From Stephanodiscus triporus (Eukaryota; Bacillariophyta; Thalassiosirophyceae; Thalassiosirales; Thalassiosiraceae), in the NCBI GenBank assembly GCA_036939755.1, contig JALLAZ010000686.1:1-12812 (forward strand): a DNA stretch of 12,812 bases, read 5' to 3'. Below, piece by piece: positions 8,044-12,812 of this stretch (within the stretch, counting starts at the first letter, position 1; every line of letters starts with the position of its first letter). The translations under genes were made by a program, and so were the position numbers. Under the pieces are notes generated by a model. That model was not told the DNA's origin and did no database searches. It saw nothing but the letters and a program-made list of their open reading frames with translations.

Positions 8044-8250
8044 GTTGTGAGGGTGGATTTTGCCCTACAATGCGTACGAATTCCTACATATGTTTGAGGC
8101 AAGTAAAAGGTAACTCAATAAAAACATATCGTACATAAGTATGGTACATATCTGCGTACGAAAAATAAAAAATAGGTAGGAGAGTAGAGTATGAATGTAG
8201 ATACGTACCATATTATGGTACTACTCCTCTCCGCGTCGCGTACTGTGGAT
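8044..8250. promoter_or_regulatory. Shared upstream region of RPL27A and RNase HI with a cluster of GTAC motifs
   Basis: The divergent intergenic region between RPL27A and RNase HI carries seven GTAC tetramers, at 8074, 8131, 8144, 8156, 8205, 8218 and 8240, in about 170 bp. Two sit in an identical TGCGTACGAA decamer (8071-8080 and 8153-8162). Two form a 7-bp hairpin palindrome (GTACCAT 8205-8211, ATGGTAC 8215-8221). The segment is otherwise AT-rich. GTAC is the core bound by SBP-domain copper regulators in green algae, but whether this organism has such a factor is unknown, so only the cluster itself is claimed. Confidence 0.4.
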
Positions 8251-8428
8251 TTTCATTTCGAAGTCAGAGGGAGAGATGTCATTGCTCATAAATGCTGTCA
8301 GCTGTCACCTCGAGGCGAACTCTTACCCAACCACCCTCAACGTCCTCATTCTCATCATCTCATTCCTCGAAGTTCCGTTGCCCGTTTTCACCTCTCTGTC
8401 CCTCCCCTCCGTTCGCTCCCCGGGGATC

Positions 8429-9077
8429 ATGGTTCATTACGAGCGTCTCGTACTTTACTTCGATGGCGCATCGAAGGGCAATCCGCGTGCGTTCGTGCCT
8501 TTGATGTCACGAAAAGTGTGTTCCTCGCAACTTACATTCTATCCTTTTGTAAACTTCTCGTAGGCGGGCCCGCTGGTTGCGGCTGGGCCATATACGAAAT
8601 GAACGACCAGGGTGCTGATTCGCGTGTAAGTCGCTACTGACATTCGCTTCATTTGTTGTGATCCAACCTGAGAGTAGATGGTATCCCTTTTTCAATCGTT
8701 CGCGATACTTCTTTTTACTCCAGTCGATTGCGCGCGACAAGGATTACTTAGGCTACAACATTTCAAACAACCAAGCTGAGTACCAAGGTCTGATTAACGG
8801 TTTGGACTACATTTTTCGCCAAGACATGACCTGCAACTCTTTGTACGTTAGAGGCGATTCTATGCTTGTCATCCGTCAGATGGAGGGAAGATTCCAAGTC
8901 AAAAGCAATAACATCAAACCATACTACAACAGAGCCCAGGAATCTCTGGAACGGCTCGATTGCGCCCGCACGACCTTCAAATTTGTGTCACGCGAAAGAA
9001 ATTGCGTGGCTGATGAACTCGCAAACGAAGCCATTCAAAATGGATATCGTGGCGACGGCGACAGCGACAGCTCCTGA
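8429..9077 (+). CDS. Ribonuclease HI, 157 aa, three exons (8429-8486, 8564-8625, 8724-9077)
   Basis: Cleaves the RNA strand of RNA-DNA hybrids. Exon 1 encodes YFDGASKGNP. Removing a 77-nt phase-1 intron (GTGCGT at 8487 to TAG at 8563) joins it to RGPAGCGWAIYEMND, giving the canonical RNase H motif with D12. A second, 98-nt phase-0 intron (GTAAGT at 8626 to CAG at 8723) joins exon 3, which has E59 (NNQAEYQGL), D85 (VRGDSMLVIRQMEG) and D137 (RNCVADELANEA). The catalytic D-E-D-D set is complete, and the length is close to the 155 residues of E. coli RNase HI. There is no hybrid-binding domain. The tail is short and acidic (GDGDSDSS). An in-frame ATG at 8276 would add 51 hydrophobic residues, but that stretch is CT-rich like a 5' UTR, so 8429 is preferred. 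Not retroelement-borne as far as seen. Confidence 0.92.
8487..8563 (+). other. RNase HI intron 1 (77 nt, phase 1)
   Basis: Donor GTGCGT fits the GTRNGT consensus, and the acceptor ends CTTCTCGTAG. Removal restores the unbroken GNP-RGPAGCGW motif, which the genomic frame lacks. Reading through gives a stop at 8561-8563. Confidence 0.88.
8626..8723 (+). other. RNase HI intron 2 (98 nt, phase 0)
   Basis: Donor GTAAGT is a perfect consensus, and the acceptor ends CTTTTTACTCCAG after a pyrimidine-rich stretch. The intron contains stop codons in the exon 2 frame, and its removal joins ADSR to SIARD in the reading frame of the catalytic NNQAEY motif. Confidence 0.88.
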
Positions 9078-9162
9078 ATAAGAGGGTACGGTCACGATAG
9101 TGCAGAAGTTGACAACGCCAACACTTTTCGTGGCTCTGTAGTCATAATCGCTAGGACCGTTC
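9078..9162. other. 85-bp convergent gap between RNase HI and DUF1995 stop codons
   Basis: Two genes end facing each other with only 85 bp between stops, so their 3' UTRs probably overlap as antisense transcripts. No hairpin or repeat that would serve both was noted. Confidence 0.7.
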
Positions 9163-10760
9163 TTAGTTTTCAGAATGCTCGCAAAACTCTTCGAATACAT
9201 CATTCATTATGCGGCTGCTTGGCCTACCTCTCGAAGCAATCGAAGAGCCCATATAGTGATAAGACACATCCTGTTCTACCTGATTCATTCTCTCCTTCAC
9301 CGCAAAAAAATGCCAGGAGTGTCCATTATCCATTGCTGATTGCACAAGCGCCACTCTCGAATAGAACGAGTACATACTTCCATCGCCTGGGTCGTCGCCA
9401 TGCTTCTGATCGCGAAATGATGCAGCAACGGATCTCAGTGACCAACGCGAGTGCTTTCTTTGAAATATTGTATTGGCACATCCGACCCAAACGAAAACAG
9501 GCGGTACCAAATCTACAATATAGAAATTGTAATATTCAGGTCTGATGCTCATACAATAGTTTCGAAGAATGCGTCGTGTCTATTTTTCTCACCTCTTAGC
9601 AACCATGACGTTGGACCAACTGGTGGCTCGATCCCTCCATAGGTAGAACTCTTTTGAAAACCACTTTGTTCGAATCCTGATGGCCCTGTTCTTTTATATG
9701 CCTGGGATGCTTGTTGTAGCGGTGGAAGGTTGGATAAGCGGGGAGACAAAACAACTGCCGGTATAGACGACGCAGAAGCCTGGAACAACAAAGACTGGAG
9801 TTTATCAACAACATTTGCTTGTATTCTAGGTCGGTGTATGGAATTCTCATGGGCGGGAATGAGAGTGTTGGTATCGTAGTCAGTTGGCTTCACAACGAGA
9901 ATGACTTTTTCTTCTGGGACTGGGCTCGTACTGTGACTTTCGCTCCGTTGTTGACTTTGCTTACTCTCCTCTTTGACCAAACTCAAGGGCAAATAATCCT
10001 GACCAAGACAATGTATTTGAATATGATCAAAGCAGTTCTTGTCGACATTCTTTTCGTCCATCTTCAACCGGCTCAACTCGCGAGATGCGAGAAGGCTTTG
10101 CTCCACAGAATTGAAGTAAACAGCAACAGATCGCACCCGCCTAGCAGAGCTCTCCGTCTTATCCCATGGCAATATAGACAACCTTTTTGCTATTAGCAAG
10201 GAGAGTATCATCATGGCCCGTCCTTCGTCATTCGATTTCTCTGATAAATAAGCAGCTCCGTCGATTTCAACCCCCATTCTGGCAGAAATATCCTCCGTTT
10301 TCCGTTTTGAACGTTTCATTGTCATATCATCCCCATTCAACCATCTTCTCTTTGAAGACGCAAACGGATGCGTCGGTCTATAATCTAGCACAGATTGATG
10401 CATCGCATTACTGGCCATGTTAGGGTCCGGTCGCTGCAAGCCACAGATGGTCCCTGATATAGCGTGGAAGACATCATCTGCGACTGCGTCAAAGGTCGAC
10501 GGAAAGGATGGCGACGAAAGACGCTCGATGCCCCAATACTCCAAGTTGCGACGTCGTAGTCGTCGGCGTATGGGATCCACTTCTTCTAGAATGCTTTCTC
10601 CCTCTGCAGAGTCGTGATTGTTACCAATCAATTGCAGGCAAATATTGTTACAACGAGATGCACCCTGCCGGCTTTCAGAAACGAGAGAAAAGGCGCTAGA
10701 GAAAAGAATGACTGTGACGATAGCAACAGCAGCAACTAGACCTGGAGTCGAGTTTGTCAT
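9163..10760 (-). CDS. DUF1995-domain protein, probably plastid-targeted, 505 aa, two exons (10760-9593, 9512-9163)
   Basis: DUF1995 proteins are mostly found in photosynthetic eukaryotes and cyanobacteria; their function is poorly known. The N-terminus is a hydrophobic signal peptide (about residues 7-20) followed by SSAFSL (21-26). This resembles the ASAFAP import motif of diatom plastid proteins, with the conserved Phe at 24. Residues about 40-160 are charged and low in complexity. The domain follows: VAVYFNSVEQSLLASREL, KVILVVKPTDYD, and VVDKLQSLLFQ with IPAVVLSPRL. Splicing an 80-nt intron (GTGAGA from 9592, ATTGTAG to 9513, phase 1) turns SWLLR-stop into WLLRDLVPPVFVWVG, a hallmark of the family. 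Exon 2 ends with YHYMGSSIASRGRPSSRIM (GRP at 485-487). The ATG at 10760 is the first in frame with a signal peptide. Confidence 0.82.
9513..9592 (-). other. Intron of the DUF1995 gene (80 nt, phase 1)
   Basis: On the minus strand the donor reads AAGAG/GTGAGA and the acceptor TTTCTATATTGTAG. The intron carries an in-frame stop (the unspliced exon 1 frame ends at 9549). Splicing joins two halves of a conserved DUF1995 motif exactly in frame. Confidence 0.85.
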
Positions 10761-10963
10761 GATAGAGGTATCACCGCGGGACGGGGGTCGGCGTTCGGCA
10801 TGTACATCGAGCGAGGACGAGGCGGTGAAGCCAAGCGTGTGCGTTAGTTGAAACGTTGTCGTTTTACTACACAGATTCCATATTTACCAATTGTACGGTG
10901 GAATCCATAGAATGGGGTCTCCCACATCTGATTTGACCCCAGGTCATGATGGAGGTTATATTT

Positions 10964-10979
10964 TTATTATTATTATTAT
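10964..10979. repeat. TTA trinucleotide microsatellite
   Basis: Five perfect TTA units in an otherwise non-coding AT-rich stretch. Confidence 0.8.
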
Positions 10980-11252
10980 CCTCTGACTCACCAATGCCTA
11001 GATATGCCCTCCCTCCCTCCAAGTGATGGCAGTACCTCCTAGAACCTCCACCATTAAAGTCTTTCGCATGCCTCACAGTGCCAATGGAACTGGCAATATG
11101 GTCATTGTGTGCGGCTGACATTCACACCTATTACGACCACATAGTATACCAGGCATAGTAGGTCGGAGGCGGACATATAGTGCTTATCTGGGATGGGGAC
11201 GAGAGAATTATGGTAGAGTGGGCCAGAATTTTCTTTTTATGTAGGAATTGCA

Positions 11253-11267
11253 TATAAGATTACGTAA
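11253..11267 (+). promoter_or_regulatory. TATA-like element and TTACGTAA palindrome
   Basis: TATAAG at 11253-11258, followed at once by the 8-bp palindrome TTACGTAA (11260-11267), lies about 90 bp before the ATG at 11345. This is a reasonable place for a core promoter, with a leader of about 60 nt. TTACGTAA resembles bZIP (PAR/CRE-like) sites. Assignment is by position only. Confidence 0.3.
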
Positions 11268-11344
11268 CAACACTCTCTGCCAGAAACTCTGCCCGACTTC
11301 TCGACACAATCCTCCAGCGCGCGAGTCGCCGCGAGCCAATCACC

Positions 11345-11710
11345 ATGACTGTCGAAATTCGAACCGGACAACCCCGGGTACGAAGTTATTCTGATCAACA
11401 ATACCCCAAAGAAGACCAAGTGTCATACGCACAAACGTATCCCTCTCCGCTCTATGACTGGATCGCAAAAAAGATGGCCAGCACCAAATGTGATGGCATC
11501 GAAAACACCCAACCTTGGTTGATCTCACCGCTAGTCTGCCCGCGGAGCCAAACAAGATGCTGCCGCGAGTCGCTCCAACCCAGTCCCCAGTCCAGGCCCC
11601 CCAAGATCCCAATGATGCTGCTCACAGTGGACAGACTATTCTTCCCAAACGTACAAATTCCTACGAACCATCCCAACCGAGATGTCTATGAGAAAGCTTC
11701 CTGGGTATAA
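11345..11710 (+). CDS. Hypothetical protein, 121 aa, unrecognised
   Basis: The open frame starts MTVEIRTGQPRVRSYSDQ and ends KASWV. It is rich in Pro, Ser and Gln, has no transmembrane segment, and matches no family I know. Support for a real start is contextual. The ATG is preceded by CCAATCACC, the same nine bases that precede the EXO1 ATG apart from one flanking base. A C-rich leader and a TATA-like element also lie upstream. The rest of the frame is less convincing: from about 11515 another frame reads a Pro/Gln-rich stretch (LPAEPNKMLPRVAPTQSPVQ), so there may be an unrecognised intron or a frameshift, and the gene may end elsewhere. Treat the start as plausible and the product as uncertain. 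Confidence 0.3.
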   Translation: MTVEIRTGQPRVRSYSDQQYPKEDQVSYAQTYPSPLYDWIAKKMASTKCDGIENTQPWLISPLVCPRSQTRCCRESLQPSPQSRPPKIPMMLLTVDRLFFPNVQIPTNHPNRDVYEKASWV

Positions 11711-12414
11711 GCTTCCCAGGTCTCTCACTGAGTAGCTCATCCTAATTTATGTGCAAAATCAACAAAAATGTGTCTTACCTGATTTTTGCTGTAGCAAAAT
11801 GCACCACTATTGGCTTGTGCCTTTCATATGAGGGATCCACATATAGAGATCAAGGTGCAAATACAGATGAGTGTCCTCCGTGGCGTGCAGGTCATGCTGT
11901 CTCTCAAGCACTCCCAAATCCACGGTTTTTTCTAAATGACGGTGGTATAACACTTTCTTGGTTCAATGCATGCGTTGTGTGCATGAATGAATGGAAGGGT
12001 CATTGTGACATTTGGACTCGCAATGAGGCTAATTTAGTGGCTACGACACTGATGATTTTCTGCACGGTCTGTGCTTCGCTTGGAATTCCAGTTTTCATAC
12101 CCAAATTTGGCTGTACAGGGACTAAGAATTTTTTGATGTATTTTTGCAAGAAATGCACAAGATCGAGGATGATAATTTCCATTGTTTGATTCATGTAGAA
12201 AATAGAGGCACCCACATCAGTAATAGTAACAGGGGGTCCGGCCCATTCGTTCCCTGTATTTTTTTTAATTCTGGCATGCCGCTCTTGTGTTTTTGTTTTG
12301 TTCCAGCAGGAACCTCCACCCCCAAAAAACAGACAGATGCCAAACAAAGAGAGGCCCTTTTTTTGACACGATGAGACTTGCCCCCCCCCATTGTCGCAAC
12401 TTAACGATTGATCT
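11711..12414. other. Stretch without a recognisable gene
   Basis: Two open frames of about 145 codons overlap here, one on each strand (plus 11749-12189, minus 12000-12431). Neither shows a known domain. The plus frame is Cys-rich and starts with a weakly hydrophobic segment; the minus frame has a Gly run encoded by a homopolymer. Long T, A and C homopolymers at 12258-12266, 12357-12364 and 12381-12389 point to non-coding sequence. A small inverted repeat (CCTGGG 11700-11705, CCCAGG 11715-11720) sits at the left end. Confidence 0.4.
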
Positions 12415-12522
12415 CCACCAGCGCTGGTCAATCAATTGTAAAATTGGTGATCATCAGTGCACATACTATTTAATTTTATGTGCACTGACAATCACCATTT
12501 GTTGTTGTTTTTTCACTGGTGG
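12415..12522. repeat. 108-bp imperfect inverted repeat, possible MITE remnant
   Basis: The inner arms 12441-12465 and 12477-12500 pair over about 24 positions, with one bulge and two mismatches around an 11-nt AT loop. They include a perfect 12-bp TCAGTGCACATA core. The outer ends also pair (CCACCAG 12415-12421 with CTGGTGG 12516-12522), though the sequence between outer and inner arms is not well paired. A hairpin of this size with terminal inverted repeats fits a small non-autonomous DNA element, but no target-site duplication is evident. Confidence 0.5.
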
Positions 12523-12812
12523 TCAGAGGAGTGCTCTCAGAAAAAAAACAATGTCAAGCCAGTGACAACGACGACCACAATGATGATAAAATCATCGCGC
12601 TCATCGCTGCCCCCACCCAAAAATAAGACATCAATCAACTAATGTTGGGAGGAAGAGACAGAGCATCAGAGGGGCAAGAGAGAGAGATGTGTGTGTGTGT
12701 GTGTTGACTTGTCCTCCGGCGGGAAAGGCCATTTCCAATACTAAGGCTTACCAAAGTCCGCTGGACGTGCCCTCCCCGCCTAGGAACTTGATTACTAGGA
12801 TTAAAGCTAAGC
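12523..12812. other. Right-edge stretch with no recognised gene
   Basis: Besides the microsatellite, this segment holds A- and C-rich simple sequence and short open frames only. The last 100 bp are of more balanced composition and could belong to a feature that continues beyond the window. Confidence 0.4.
12677..12704. repeat. AG then TG dinucleotide microsatellite
   Basis: A run of AG units (12677-12687) joins a run of TG units (12688-12704), a compound microsatellite in non-coding sequence. Confidence 0.85.

Larger units (their letters stand above)
10761..11344. other. Upstream/intergenic region right of the DUF1995 gene
   Basis: The first 100 bp (10761-10860) are GC-rich and probably the 5' UTR and promoter of the DUF1995 gene. 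From 10861 the sequence is AT-richer with short inverted repeats: 7-bp arms at 10874-10880 with 10899-10905, and at 10913-10919 with 10935-10941. A TTA/ATT microsatellite lies at about 10964-10979. An 84-codon minus-strand frame (10867-11121) spans the microsatellite, has an Asn run from it and no known motif, so it is not called a gene. Confidence 0.5.

Noticed and set aside
8276..8428. N-terminal 51-residue extension of RNase HI from an upstream ATG
   Set aside because: The stretch is CT-rich like a leader and does not read as a clear targeting peptide, and 8429 has a good start context directly before the domain. Not excluded without transcript data.
8191..8640. A 149-codon plus-strand frame overlapping the RNase HI exons in another frame
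   Set aside because: It covers leader, exon 1, intron and exon 2 out of the catalytic frame, and has no domain.
12000..12431. A 143-codon minus-strand frame
   Set aside because: It overlaps an equally long plus-strand frame, includes Gly and Lys runs from homopolymers, and has no known domain.
12523..12660. CRISPR-like or tandem repeat array
   Set aside because: Only simple homopolymer and dinucleotide runs are present; there are no regularly spaced repeats in the window.

Overview
The window is nuclear DNA of a eukaryotic alga, most likely a diatom or close stramenopile. The evidence is a cytosolic ribosomal protein gene, short GT-AG introns of 77 to 98 nt, an apparent signal-peptide plus 'SSAF' plastid-import motif on a DUF1995 protein, and decayed retroelements of types common in such genomes. 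The species cannot be named from the sequence.

Layout: the left third (1-4817) is a graveyard of retroelements, all reading on the minus strand. Positions 1-1481 hold a broken LINE-type ORF2 (APE-like endonuclease plus the start of a reverse transcriptase, running off the left edge). Positions 2060-2961 hold frameshifted remains of a coiled-coil ORF that may be its ORF1. Positions 3448-4817 hold a frameshifted remnant of a Penelope-like reverse transcriptase with a GIY-YIG endonuclease tail. About 490-570 bp separate the pieces, with nothing recognisable in them.

The centre and right (4852-10760) is a compact block of four convincing host genes. They are an intronless, strikingly GC/CpG-rich EXO1-family nuclease (+, 4852-6846); ribosomal protein uL15/RPL27A (-, 7350-7793, probably with a 5' UTR intron); a three-exon RNase HI (+, 8429-9077); and a two-exon DUF1995 protein probably sent to the plastid (-, 9163-10760). 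Neighbours alternate in strand: EXO1 and RPL27A converge, RPL27A and RNase HI diverge from a shared upstream region rich in GTAC motifs, and RNase HI and DUF1995 converge with only 85 bp between stop codons.

The right end (10761-12812) is AT-richer and mostly empty. It has one plausible gene start at 11345 with a TATA-like element, a 108-bp hairpin-forming inverted repeat that could be a MITE remnant, and simple repeats. The genes do not form a pathway; EXO1 and RNase HI both act on nucleic acids, but nothing in the sequence links their expression. No clearly new multi-gene system was seen. The most unusual items are the low-complexity insertions in EXO1, the retroelement remnant abutting its promoter, the GTAC cluster, and the inferred RPL27A 5' UTR intron with its hairpin.
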